A DNA stretch of 64,000 nucleotides from Punica granatum (lineage: Eukaryota; Streptophyta; Magnoliopsida; Myrtales; Lythraceae), in NCBI RefSeq assembly GCF_007655135.1, contig NC_045134.1, positions 16,888,568 through 16,952,567 on the forward strand. The letters are read 5' to 3'. Positions 28,321 through 40,440 of this stretch are shown piece after piece. The translations under genes were made by a program, and so were the position numbers. The notes under the pieces are model-generated. The model was not told the DNA's origin. It ran no database searches and was given only the letters and a program-made list of their open reading frames with translations. Numbering within the stretch: the stretch's first letter is position 1; the number at the start of each line of letters is the position of its first letter.

Positions 28321-29130
28321 GTCTCACAACAGTGCTAAGAAATTCCCGAAGGTGCTACGAAATTGGCTGATCCGAAAGTACTTATGGAGGCCATAATGAG
28401 TGAGATGAGGCATGTGATGAGGTTGAAGTTGTAGCAGGTTCATGAACGAATAGATCAGATGGAGAACACACATGTGGAACAGCCACGAAACTCTCCTAAT
28501 GCACGTAGGAGGGAAAGAGTTCAATCGATGGAAGTGAGGGTTGAAGATGAATAGAATTATGGGGTTGGTTTTGATGAAGATTCCAACACTGATGACATGC
28601 CGCTATTGGAGGACGTTTCCAAGGATGAATATTTAGCCTCTGATGCATTGACATTGGTGGCAAGGAGAGCATTGAGCTTGCAAACAAAAGGAGTTGAAGA
28701 AGTGCAGCGGGAGAACATCTTTCACACTAGGTGCTACATCAAAGACAAGATATGCAGTGTGATTATTGATGGTGGTAGTTGTATTAATGTTGCAAGCATA
28801 ACAATGGTGGAAAAATTGGGACTGTCCATGTTGAAGCACCCTAAGCCGTACAAGCTGCAATGGTTAAATGATAGTGGTGAGATAAGGGTGAACAAACAGG
28901 TGTTAGTTGCATTTCGAATCAATAAATACGAAGATGAAGTGTTGTGTGATGTAGTACCAATGCAAGCAAGACACTTGTTGCTAGGGCGTCTATGGCAGTT
29001 TGATCGGCGTGTGAAGCATGATGGCTTTACGAACAAATATTTATTTGTACTTAATCAAGGATCGATCACTCTTATACCATTGACACCGCAGCAAGTATAT
29101 GAGGATCAAGTGAGATTGCAAAAATAGAGT
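28321..29130 (+). pseudogene. gag remnant and aspartic protease region
   Basis: A short gag-like start near 28321 is interrupted by stops. From 28597 an open frame of 176 codons carries the protease-like region with the peptides FHTRCYIKDKICSVIIDGGS and LLGRLWQFDRRVKHDGF. The usual catalytic D-(S/T)-G reads D-G-G here. The capsid part and the CCHC zinc knuckle seen in the related element at 44519-45847 are absent, so gag is deleted internally. Confidence 0.7.
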
Positions 29131-30634
29131 GATCAAAAGAAAGAGAGAGAACATAAGAAAAAGAGTGAATATTAGAGAGGCCGAGAAAAATGAGAGAGAA
29201 AAAGAAAATCAAAATTCGTTCATTGAGATAAAATCAGTGAGAAAACAAAAGAATTTTTATGCAAAAATGAGTGAAATTAAGCAAGCAATGTTTTCAAATC
29301 AACCATTTATTGTACTTTTGTACAAAGATACATTTTTTAACACTAACGAACATGACCTCGCTCTGTTTAGTTCTGTTGTTTCTCTTTTGCAGGAGTATGA
29401 GAATCTCTTTCCCGAGGAAACACCACATGGGCTACCTCTAATCCGAGAGATTGAACATCAAATTGATTTTTTTTCCGATACGACAATTCCAAACTGACCA
29501 GCCTATAGGAGCAATCCTAAGGAAACAAAGGAGCTTCAACGGCAAGTAAGTAAGTTGTTGGAGAAAGGGTACGTGAGGGAGAGCATGAGCCCATGCGCCG
29601 TTCCGGTTATACTTGTACCTAAGAAGGATGGGACTTGGAGAATATGCGTTGATTGCCGAGCAATCAACAACATAACGATAAAGTATCGTCATCTTATTCC
29701 TCGCTTAGATGATATGTTAGATGAGCTGGATAGTTCTTGTGTATTTTCTAAAATTAATTTAAAAAGTGGTTATCATTAGATTAGAATGAAAGAAGGAGAT
29801 GAATGGAAAACTGCATTTAAAACAAAATATGATTTGTATGAATGGTTAGTTATGCCTTTTGGTTTGACTAATGCTCCGAGTACTTTTATGAGACTTACGA
29901 ATCATGTTTTGCGTGCATTTATATGTAGATTTGTTGTTGTCTACTTTGATAATATACTCGTTTATAACAAAAACTTGGATGATCATAAGGTACATTTGAA
30001 ATTTGTTTTAGATGTGTTTAGGAAGGAAAAGTTATTTGTTAATCTGAAGAAGTGTACTTTTTGCACCGATAAGCTTGTATTTTTAGGATTTGTTGTTAGT
30101 GCACAAGGTATACAGGTTGATGAAGAGAAGGTACATGCAATCCAAAAGTGGCCTAGTCCCACAAGTGTAGGTAATGTTCGTAGTTTTCATGGATTTGCTA
30201 GTTTTTACCGGCGGTTCGTAAAGGACTTTAGTAGCATAGCCGCACCACTTACTGAAGTGATCAAGAAGAACGTTGGATTTAGATGGGGAGAAGAACAAAA
30301 GAAGACGTTTCAGCTAATCAAAGAGAAACTGACCAACGCTTATTTATTATATTTACCTAACTTTTCAAAAACTTTTGAGATTGAATGTGATGCTTCAGGT
30401 ATTGGTATAGGTGCAGTTCTTACGCAGGAAGGACGACCAATTGCTTACTTCAGCGAAAAACTAAGCGGGGCAGCCTTAAACTACCCAACTTATGATAAGG
30501 AGTTGTATGCATTGGTTCAAGCTTTAGAGACGTGCCAATACTATCTATGGCCTAAGGAGTTCGTGATTCACATCGATCATGAGTCCTTGAAACACTTGAA
30601 TGGCCAACACAAGCTAAACAAAAGACATGCTTGA
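29131..30634 (+). pseudogene. Reverse transcriptase and RNase H of the gypsy element
   Basis: Frames at 29129-29497, 29555-29779 and 29786-30634 together cover RT and the start of RNase H, separated by single stops (for example after GYH near 29780). Motifs seen are [43 protein letters not shown] and the RNase H peptides [13 protein letters not shown] and YDKELYALV. The catalytic box is YFDN instead of YxDD, which would abolish polymerase activity. This is a dead copy. Confidence 0.85.
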
Positions 30635-31985
30635 TAGGTAGAGTTCATTGAGATGTTTCTATACGTCATTCGGTATAAGCAAGGTGGGGAGAATGTGGTC
30701 GCCGATGCACTTTCTCGCAGGTATGCATTACTCTCTACAATTGATGCAAAATTGTTTGGTTTTGAGCACATTAAAAATTTACATGTTGATTGATGACCAT
30801 GAATTTTGTGAGGAACATCGGGCTTGTGAGGAAACCCCTTGTGGTAAGTTCTTTAGGCATGATGGGTTCCTATTTCGAGAGAATAAATTATGCATGCCTA
30901 ATTGATCATTGATGGGGTTATTAGTGCAAGAATCTCATGGTTGGGGATTAATGTGACATTTTGGAGGTGCAAAGACTTTAGCTATTTTGCAAGAATATTT
31001 CTATTAAGCACATGTGAAAAGAGATGTTAAGAGAATTTGTGATAGATGTGTTACATGTAGGCAAGCTAAATCCAGAGTGTAGCCTAACGGTTTGTATACT
31101 CATTTACCTATTCCTAGTGAGCCTTAGATTGATATTTCAATGGATTTTGTGTTAGGATTACCTAAGACTAAACGTGAGAGAAATTCAATTTTTGTAGGAT
31201 AGATTTTCTAAGATGACATACTTTATTCCATGTCACAAAACGGATTATGCTTCGCATGTTACTGATTTTTTCTTTAGGGAGATTGTGAGGTTACATGGCA
31301 TGCATAGAACAATTGTTTCGGATAGAGATGATAAGTTCTTGAGTTATTTTTTGGAAGACTTTGTGGTGTAAATTAGGTACTAAGCTATTATTTTCTACTA
31401 CTTGTCACCCACGAACTGATAGACAAACAGAAGTAGTAAATAGGACTTTGTCTACTTTATTGAGGGCAATCATTAAAAAGAATATCAAAACATGGGAATA
31501 GTGTTTACCACATGTTGAGTTTACTTATAAAAGATCTGTTCATTCTGCTACTAAATTTTCACCATTTGAAATTGTTTATGGATTTAATCCTTTAACTCCA
31601 TTGGATTTATCTCCTTTACCTTTGACTGAGCATGTTAATTTAGATGACAAAAAGAAAACTGAATTTGTCAAGTAGATTCACGAGAAAGCAAGACTCAACA
31701 TTGAACGAAGAACGGAGCAGTATGCAAAATACGCCAACAAGGGGCGTCATAAGCTGACTTTTGAACCGGAGATTGGGTTTGGTTGCATATGAGGAAAGAG
31801 ATATTTTCGGCTAAAGACGTTCCAAATTGCTTCCAAGAGGGGATGGTCATTTTCAAGTCCTAGAGCGCATCAATGACAACGCTTACAAACGAGACTTACC
31901 TGGTGAGTACAATGTAAGTGCTACTTTTAATGTTACTGATTTGCTTCCTTTTGATGTAGGTGATGATTTGAAGGCAAATTCTTTT
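30635..31985 (+). pseudogene. RNase H end and integrase remnant
   Basis: Many stops and frameshifts, but the integrase is recognisable from peptides such as [22 protein letters not shown] and SDRDDKFLS, and a C-terminal part at 31827-32102 (LERINDNAYK, then SATFNVTDLLPFD). This C-terminal arrangement matches the intact frame at 42140-42661 of the second gypsy element. No chromodomain is evident. Confidence 0.75.
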
Positions 31986-31998
31986 AAGAGGAGGGGAA

Positions 31999-32780
31999 TG
32001 ATGCAAATCGTAGCACGACTTCCAAGGATCCAATTCAAGTTCCTATTGGACCGATTACGCGAGCATGAGCAAAGAAGTTTAAAGATGAACTCAATGGCAT
32101 AATTCAAGAGGTTTGGGCTCAAACAAATTCGTGGAGGCCCATTGGACACGAACCACGTGATCAACAAAGATGCATTAACATGATTCAAGTTCTAGAAAAT
32201 TCCAGCCAAGTCTATGATGTAGAGGATTAACCCATGATAATGCCATTTTCTAGAAGTTTCTAGAATATTTGTTAAAAATTAAGAGAGGATATCATCAAAT
32301 TTGTTTTAAGTTTAAATCTGATGGAGATATTCTATGAATATTTAGATTTCATGTCTTTATAAATTAAGTTATATCTCTATAGATACTTTAGATTTTATTT
32401 TCCTTACTTTGCAATGAGACATGACCAGATTTGGATTAGTTTTGGTCTATATATACTCATTTTGTCAATTTTTAATAGATGAACATTCAGAAAATCGTGA
32501 GAGTATTCTCTTTGGTTCTTGAAGAAATGATTCGAACTTATCAGAAATTTCCGTGGCGTTCATCATCGGCTTATCAAACGGCTTTCCACTACTGTTTGTG
32601 GCATCTTCCTATACCGAGGTTCTTTTTTCGCAATAAACAACGGGTTGAGGTCAATTATACCAAGGTTCTTATTTATGTTGTAAATAACGAGTCGAGGGTT
32701 TGTCAATCAAATCTGATCGTGGAACGATCTTGGGATCCTTTAGTTGTCGGGTCTCGTTATTCTTGGCATGAATTGCATCA
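31999..32780 (+). repeat. 3' LTR of the gypsy element
   Basis: 782 bp, tgatgcaaatc to gcatca, preceded by the purine tract at 31986-31998 and followed by the atgtt duplication. It gives the empty site for the MITE in the 5' LTR. A diverged relative lies at about 54206-54640. Confidence 0.9.
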
Positions 32781-32785
32781 ATGTT

Positions 32786-33180
32786 GGTCTCGAGGGCCAA
32801 TTATTCTCATGCGATTTCCAAAAAATTAGTTAAATGTAGATATGAAAAGTTTTATTTAAAAAGCTTGTGAGAAAAAGGATTGCAGTATAGTGACGCATGC
32901 TCTTGCTAGTCAACCAAGAGATTGTACCTTCGATTCTCGCAGGGTAACTACTGTGCCCTTTCATTAGCTACCAAGTTTATAATTTCTATTTCAATGTACT
33001 AGGGCTCATAGGCCTCCGTTTAAATCGAAGAAGTTAAAAATCTTGCTTAAAATTGAAAGAAAAAATTTTAACTTGAAAATTTCATACATACATTTAATTA
33101 ATTTATGGAAATTTCATGAGGATTATTATCCAATTAATATACATATGTTTACACCTATTTTTCGTAAAATGTGAAAATAG
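32786..33180. other. Intergenic DNA with possible SINE head
   Basis: At about 32878-32950 the plus strand has a spaced pair gcagtatagtgac and ccttcgattctcgc that weakly resembles Pol III A and B boxes. It is not strong enough to call a tRNA or SINE. Otherwise nothing is recognised. Confidence 0.3.
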
Positions 33181-34544
33181 TCGAGCCGTGACGTGTGTGT
33201 GACTTCTTGACGATTTTCCCGAGTCTTGGAGAAATATCTAATTGGATACAGAGGAGATGGGTCGAGGATATGTAGAACGGTTTGGACTAATTTAAGCCTA
33301 AGAGTGTGGAGTCAGCCAATTAGAAGACTAAGCCTAATTCTTGGAGCCCAATTGAAGGAAGCCCTGCAAGTGGAGCCCATGAGAAAGACATAAATACATA
33401 TATGCATGTGTATCGGCGTGAATTGTATTCAACAAGGGCGGTGGAAGAAAATATTTTTGGTAGCCGATATCTTGGAGATCAAGCACGTAGTATTTTTGTG
33501 TTCTCTAGCATTATGTTTGATTTTAGGAAATCGAATGAGTCAGATGCTCCTCCGATTTTATTTGATATCTTATCTTTTGGTAATTTATTTAGGTTAGGTA
33601 GTCAATTTCCTATTCGGATTTTAGTCCAATACCGTATTTTATGGGCGTATCCGATTGTAAGAGATTTTTTAGGGTTTCATGTGACACCTATCAATACGCA
33701 TGTTGAAGTTCGTTGTAAGGGTCCCCGACCAACACATCAATCGTACATTTTACTTATCTTTTCATTTCCAGCACTTCATTTTACCCATCTTTATTTTCTT
33801 TGTACCTTTACATTTTCCTCACACTTTTACATTCATCGCACTTCTTTTACTGCATTTTCAATTCCCTGTACTTTCAGTTCCTTTTACTTTTCCCTTCAAC
33901 AGATCCCTTGTAGTTACTTCCATTCTTGGATCTTCCGGGCATTCAAGGCGAAGATTTATTTACCTTTAGCAACGGTGACCGAACACACGCAAGGATTTGT
34001 GGGTACACTTATTCAAGTGAACCTTCTCCTATTGCAACTCAGCCTTTGAGTTGTATTTGGCCAAGAGTAATAAGTAGGATCACGAGCCACTTGTTTATTT
34101 TCAAACTCAGATTCGTGCATGGATAATTGGTGGAGAACTAATAATAGCTAAATCCGCGAGTCGTGAAATCGTCTGAAGCGCACTTTAGTTTTGAAGATTT
34201 AAAACCTAGTCGCAATTCAATCCGCAAACTTTCTTGGGCCGTGGTACATGCTTTGTTTTGGTGGGGCCAGCTAGTGACACGTCAATTATTGGAATTGCTT
34301 CCTGACATGCCTACAATCACTACATGCATAGCTGAATTGGTCTCTTGACTTTTTTACTTGATCAACAATTTGGCACGCCTTGTGGGACCCACCTTTCCAC
34401 CGAAGAAGTGCTAGATATCAAGATGGTAACTTGCTCTCATGACGGTGTCGACGACCCTGTGCCGTTTAAGGAGGATATGCACGAATGGGAACGCAAGTTT
34501 GTGGATCAATGTGTGGACATGTTTAAGACTTGGCACCATGGTTG
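33181..34544 (+). mobile_element. LTR retrotransposon 5' part, Tat-like (tentative)
   Basis: At 34370-34388 the sequence ttggcacgccttgtgggac resembles the primer-binding site and leader of plant Tat-type Ty3/gypsy elements. The preceding 1.2 kb then reads as a 5' LTR. A short open frame follows (34345-34623) before hAT sequence begins near 34545. Part of the LTR-like block (around 33706-33760, cgttgtaagggtccccgacc) recurs in reverse at about 60350-60530. The 215-codon open frame 33402-34049 has no domain and lies inside the presumed LTR. LTR ends and TSD were not found. Confidence 0.35.
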
Positions 34545-37400
34545 TCAGAATCGCGATTCGAATCGTAGAATCGTACGATTCTACGATTCAAGGAGGATCA
34601 CCGATTCTGATTCAGCTAGGTGAGTCGGGATTGTAGAATCGGAACCGAATCGCGTGTTGAATCGTAGAATCGCAGAATCGGGCCGATTCTGCGATTCTAC
34701 ATTCAGCCTGGATTCGGCCCAAGCCCGGGCCCAATAAGCGGGCCGAAGCCTGGACCCGAAAGCCCAAACCCGAAACCCCTCTCCCACCCGCCCTTCTTCC
34801 GCCCTTCTTCCTCTTTTCCTGCAACGAAACCCTAATTTCTCCCCTGCTGAAGTCCTTCCAATTCGACCTTCGTTCGAACGTCTTTGACGAAATCTTCGAT
34901 AGTTCGAAATCTTCGAATCGTCACGATACTGCAGCAAGGACGGGGACGGTCAGATCTCTCTCCCTTCCCCCTCTTTCATTCTCAGCTCGTCTTCTCTTCT
35001 CACCAGATCTAGACCTCTGTTCCCCTTGCGATTGTTTCCGCCGGCACGTCTATTCGATCCGCTGCCCTTTTAGGATGTTTGCCTCGTTTCTGTGGCATCT
35101 GCGTGTATTCAACGCAGGCGTTGTTGTCCTGTGCTCCTTGCGATTGTGATGTTCGACGATGATCGGTGACTGGTGACGTTTACGTGTTCTGACTGCGATC
35201 TCTTGTCTGCCGTGATTGCTTAATGCCTTCGACATTTTTTGCTGCTTGATAGTATTCAGTTAGAGGTCACTTGAGCTGCGTGCCTTCTCGCGTGGTTCCT
35301 TTTGTGATCATTTTCTTATTCCATTTAGGTTCGTGTAGAGTCGGTTTCTTTGTTTGAATTGATTTGTGGATTTCCGGAATTGAATGTGCTCGAGCTGGTT
35401 TATCTGTGGGTATGCCGTAGAAGCTGCGAGAGATATAAGCTTTAAATTTATAAGAGGCGTGTTGTGTGAGTATATTGTTATTGTTTATGAAGTAGACTTC
35501 GTAGTGCTAGATAGGTGAATGATGCTCAAGCGTTATGTCATGTTGGCTGCATCTGTGTAATTTAGGAGTGGGAAGCGAATGCAGAAGTGGATTGATTGGT
35601 GTGTTTTCCTTTCCCTTTGATGTGTTGTCTCTTTATCGTTAAGTGAGTGACTGTTGAGTTTGGGCTGAACAGATATGGCTTCTGCAAGTGGATCTGGGAG
35701 TGCATCGGCTAGTAATACTGGGGTAGTTGTCAAATCTAGAAAAAATGCAACTGGAGTTAGAGATGATTCGGCATGGGCACACGGTTATGAAGTTCCAGGA
35801 GAAAGACTAAAGATTAAATGCAAATACTGTAATAAGATAGTTTCTGGGGGTCCTTATAGATTGAAGCATCACTTGGGATGTACCAAGATTAATGTGTCAC
35901 CTTGTATTGCTGTTCCTGATGATGTTAAGAATAATATGCTCGCGATTTGTATGCATTTGGAGGATATTTCAATGAAGAAGAAACAAGCTAGTAGTTGTGG
36001 ATTGGAAAATGATGATGTTGTAGACATTGATAATGATGATGAAAATGTAGGGGTTGGTACAAAGAGAAAGGGAAAGGAAACAACTGAAATCTCTACTTTG
36101 TTTAAGAAGAAAAGTTTGAGCATTCAAAGCAGGCAAGGACAACCGACAATTAATCAGATGATGAAAAAGGATTTGAGAGAGGATGTGTGTATGCAGATTG
36201 CTCGTTTTTTCTATACAAGTGCAATTCCATTTAATTGTGTGAAGAATCCTGAGTTTGAGAAGATGTGTCAATTGATTGGGAAGTATGGCATTGGATTGAA
36301 ACCGCCATCTTATCACGAGCTTAGAGATAAATATTTAAGAAAAGAGGTTGATAATACTATGTCATTGCTTGAGGAGCATAAAGCTATGTGGAGGAAGTCG
36401 GGGTGTTCCATTATGTCAGATGGATGGACTGATAAGAAGAGGAGGTCTATATGTAATTTCCTAGTGAATAGCCCCAAGGGTACAGTTTTTTTGACTTCTA
36501 TTGACACATCAAACATCTCTAAGACTGCAGATAAAGTGTTCGAAATGATAGATGATATAGTAGAGCAAGTTGGGGAAGAGAATGTAGTTCAAATTGTCAC
36601 GGATAATGCTGCCAATTATAAGGCGGCAGGTGAGATGTTAATGGAGAAACGGAAGAAGTTATTTTGGACTCCTTGTGCAGCTCATTGCATAGATCTTATG
36701 CTAGAGGATTTGGAGAAGAAAATTAAGGTACATGAGCTGACAATAATGAAGGGTAGGAAGATCACAACCTTCATTTACTTGAGAACACTCATTATCACGA
36801 TGCTGAAGCGTTTCACAAAGGGTAAAGATTTGATTAGACCGGCTATGACTCGCTTTGCTACTGCTTATCTGACTTTGGGATGCCTCTTCGATAATAGAAA
36901 TGCTCTAAGGACTATGTTTGCATCCAAACAATGGAAAGGGAGTCGATTTGCAAAGTTAAAAGGTGGAAAGTATGCGGAACGTGCTGTTATGGATAACAGA
37001 TTTTGGAATAATGTTAATACATGTTTGAAGGTTGCATATCCTCTCATTAAGGTGCTCCGCATGGTGGATTCGGATGAAAAGCCTGCGATGGGCTTTATTT
37101 ATAATGAGATGGAGAAAGCTAAGCAGAAGATCAAAACAAACTTCAAAGATGATCGGAAAAGGTAAAATTATTTATAAGTTGCCATATGCTTAGTATTTAC
37201 TTACTTATTCATTATTATTTGAAATTTATAAGTATCTAATAATGGCTCGTTTCATGCTTTTAGCTATGATCCTGTTTGGAAAGTTATTGATGAGAGATGG
37301 GAGGTTCAACTTCATAGGCCTCTACATGCTGCTGCTTATTACCTGAACCAAGTTGGCACTACATATTTGATAGAATTGAGGCGACTTTGGTCATGGTAAA
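34545..37400 (+). mobile_element. hAT transposon with transposase gene, 3' truncated
   Basis: The left end begins near ggttgtcagaatcgcgattc at about 34550, in a style similar to the hAT end at 4384 (gttatcagaaccg), with dense gattc/gaatc subterminal repeats to about 34700. A GC-rich leader follows, then a probable 5' UTR intron ending in a tgaacag acceptor just before the ATG at 35675. The transposase occupies 35675-37400. No matching right TIR is seen; sequence after 37400 belongs to another repeat, so the element is cut. Confidence 0.7.
35675..37399 (+). pseudogene. hAT transposase, BED finger and DUF659, C-terminus missing
   Basis: Exon 1 runs 35675-37161; a GT-AG intron (about 37162-37262, donor gtaaaatt, acceptor tttttag-like) joins to SYDPVWKVIDERWEVQLHRP and the frame stops at 37399. 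Residues about 29-70 form a BED zinc finger (CKYCNKIVSGGPYRLKHHLG). Residues about 150-340 match the DUF659 hAT region with IMSDGWTD and IVTDNAANYKAAGEM, then TPCAAHCIDLMLEDL. The later AAYYLN motif is present, but the C-terminal hATC dimerisation domain that should follow is replaced by about 16 unrelated residues and a stop. The first ATG is used. The long open frame suggests recent activity, but this copy should be inactive. Confidence 0.8.
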
Positions 37401-40130
37401 AAGCCAAGAGGCCACTCATGAGACCTCATAGAGGAGAAGAACATAAAAAATTAGGGTTTTATCAACAACGAAGTCTCCGAAGTAGCGTCCTCTTCCAATC
37501 ACGGAGTCTCGAACCCTAAGGGATACTCAATTGGAATGTGGTGCCCGTCGCGGTATCCTTCATCCTTTAGACCATACGGTTCACTTAATCTGATGAGTTG
37601 CACGCCAACTATCTCGACCTTTGCCATGACCGAGACCCATGCCCCGCATGCCAACTGTCTCAACCTTTACCATGACCGAGACCCATGCCCCGACTACATT
37701 TGTACACATTTCAGTGCCGCAAGTGGCAAGTCAAGTGACAGCGCCGAAAGCACCTTTCATATAATAACCATAAGGTGTGGAGGCACATGTTCGACAATCG
37801 CCATATGGGAAGACACCTCAGCCTCCAATTGTGGCTCAACCTCGACATATGTTGTCGTCGCCGATGCAACAGCCTGTGGTAGCTCACCATCAACCGCCTC
37901 AAATGCAGGCTAATCTACATTAACAACAGTACGTTGAGCCTTAGATTCAGCAGTTGCTTCATGAGAAGATGCCCCCGTTAGCCTAATTATGTCCATCTCG
38001 AAGTCAGTTGAATTTGCATCAAACTCGGCTGGCTATCCAGCTTCATCTTGGTTAACCTCATGTGCTACACTCTACAACTTATTCGGCACCCTATGCTATG
38101 ACTTAGCCTCCAGTTCAAATTCAACTTTCAACACGGCTCAGCCTCGAGCGCCGTCTCAACCTCCAGTTCAGACTCAACTTTAGCTTCCGGTACAAGCTTT
38201 ATCCACTCCTTCATCATCACCGTCTTCCCGAAGGAAGAAAGTCGGTCAAGATTTTCACGATCAACTCTTGAGGGGTAGGGTGGATGAGCTAAATTATCCC
38301 CTTCAACTCGAGTTAGCGGATGAATTAGTTCCCGAGGAAGTTTCAGCTTAGCCTCCATGTGAGGGACATCTTATCAAAGAGGAAAAAGTCAATCATAGAC
38401 CGTTAATGCAAGATGAGATCGTTCCGCCGAGACCAATTCCGCCTCAAGAGTCAAGCGTAGCTAATTTTTCTAAACTCTTTCCCAGAGTCGATGAAGTTAA
38501 GTCTCATGGTGTTAATAACACTAAAATACGGTGCCAACTTGGAGAAGAATCTATGCAACAATTGGCTCTAGCCAATCTTGAACATCAAGCTCATGCCGAT
38601 ATAGAAGTCGACGTGGCTAAACTAAGTCTCGAGGATGGAAATTCTTCCACTCCATCAAAAAAGTTTTTCGGGGGCAGTAAAGATAAGCCTATGAAAGTCG
38701 ATTCTAACCATTTTCCAGCCACGACTCCAATTTTAATCGGTTCGGCCGATTTGGGGTCTATCTTGCCAAAGCACAAATCAAAAGAGGATTTCTCATTGAA
38801 GACCATCAAGGAGGTTATTAGGCTGCTCCATAAGCTAAACATGAAGAAAAGATTGTGCTCGACTTGCTCCAAGTCGGTTTTCTCCAAGAAAAGTCCCCGT
38901 TGACCGAATCCACCTAAGCCGGCATGGGGTTGCAAAGCACGTCGAACCAACAAAGCCACAATCATTGAAAAAATGGTTCACTAAATGGACTCCACAAAGT
39001 AGAGGCACAAGTAGAAGTCGAGCTGGTGAAAAGCCATTTGAAGTTGAGAAAGATTCGAGAAGCTCCAATACTCGAGGGGTCGAGTATATGTCCCTTTCTG
39101 TATCCGCATGTAGAGCACAAGGGGTCGGGTGTATGACTGAGCCTATGTTTCGAGAGCGAAGGTACGATGGCTACAATATTCGAAACTCAAGATACGAGAA
39201 CTCTAAAGCTCGATGGGTTAAGCTTAAGTTTGAGTCTCCATCCCGAGATTCGAGACACAAGAACTTTAATTCTCGAGGAGTTGTGCGTGCGTTTGATTTC
39301 GGGTCTTCAAGCAAAGCTCGGGGGGTTGAATCTTCAGCTTGGCCCATATCCAAGGAAGTACAACATGTTGGTTTAAGCTCACAAAAGGGAACATTTAGCT
39401 CTGGCCTAGGCATTCGAGAGCTGAAGCGATCCGAGTATAAGGCCAAGAGTGGTCTATCCAAGGTTGAGGTTGCACCTTCGAGCAATGCAATGGGGGTTGG
39501 GAGCGAATTCAGTGGTTCGAGAGAGCCAAACCGAGCTTCCCATAATGTTTTCTCCAAGGATCAACCCTCGATCAAAGCTGCAAGTCAAGGAGAGGTTTGT
39601 CCTTCGCAAACTGATATGCTTCACCAAAGTATGGCTCAAAGGCTGAGTTGCGTGGGAGAGAGACTAGAAAGGTTTTGAACCATCATTCAATGAATTCTAG
39701 CCAAGGAAAGGCTCGTAATGCCGCCTGGAAACGTTCTCGAGAATAGTTGGCAGAGGGTCCAACATCCAAAGGATCCTTGACCTTTAACTCGTATACAAAA
39801 ACACCATGAACAACGGCAATGACGAATGGCGAGACTCATGGCTAGCCAACAAGGTCGCCCCGAGCAAGAAAAACGCCAAGGAGATAGGCTTCTCGTAAAG
39901 AGGGAGCTAGATATACACCAACAACCGAGTAAGAAAGAGGCATCCTCGATTAGCGAGACTCTTGCGGTAGCTCATCCATCTCTCATCCCTTTGGCAACCC
40001 CGACAAGATCACCACAGCAGGGGCAGCTCCTCCTCAACAATGCCCTCTTCGCCAGCACCTATGTCGTGCCCCCAACTAATCGCCACGTAAAGTCCATGTG
40101 TGCAATTTTGGACCACCAAACATGACCCAT
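37401..40130 (+). mobile_element. Degenerate retroelement-like region
   Basis: A series of broken plus-strand frames (38406-38903, 38965-39678, 39826-40125) is joined by stops. Before them, about 37700-38300 translates to a Pro/Gln-rich stretch with pieces like PPIVAQPRHM and HHQPPQMQANL, reminiscent of the proline-rich gag of large Ty3/gypsy elements. The frame 38965-39678 is Ser/Arg-rich without a domain. It may be the continuation of the Tat-like element at 33181-34544, separated by the hAT insertion. No RT or integrase is visible, so the class is uncertain. Confidence 0.35.
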
Positions 40131-40440
40131 CAGCATTTAATGGAATTTTTTAAACGAACATTAACAAAGGTGTTAAAATTGAAACGAAATTCAAACCACG
40201 TACCTAATTATATAAAACACGTGCTAGACATGTTATTGGCCTGTTGTTTCTAAATGAATGAAACATCAAATAAAAGACAGACTTCATTTATATCTCGTAT
40301 TGATAACTTCATGCTCGTTGTTTTCTGCTACAATATTGTCATCTATATTATCTTCTATTATAATTTTATGTTGTTCTTCTAATCTATGTATCATAACATT
40401 GATGCTCGGATCCATTTACTCTTTTATATTGATTTTGTAG

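Larger units (their letters stand above)
26724..32780 (+). mobile_element. Ty3/gypsy retrotransposon with LTRs, PBS, PPT and TSD (degenerate)
   Basis: LTRs at 26724-27705 and 31999-32780 share their sequence throughout; the left is 200 bp longer because of a MITE. The element is flanked by atgtt on both sides (26719-26723 and 32781-32785). A primer-binding site tggtatcaaagtg (27708-27720) follows the 5' LTR and resembles the initiator-Met tRNA type. A purine tract aagaggaggggaa precedes the 3' LTR. The internal order is gag remnant, protease, RT, RNase H, integrase, which identifies Ty3/gypsy. Many stops and the altered RT active site make it non-autonomous now. Confidence 0.9.

Noticed and set aside
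29786..30634. Functional reverse transcriptase gene
   Set aside because: The frame is open, but the active site reads YFDN and the preceding frame ends in a stop; it is part of a dead element.
32878..32950. tRNA gene
   Set aside because: Only weak A and B box likeness; no cloverleaf stems can be paired.
33402..34049. 215-codon plus-strand open frame
   Set aside because: Hydrophobic, Phe/Ser-rich, without domains; it lies in a presumed LTR upstream of a PBS-like site.
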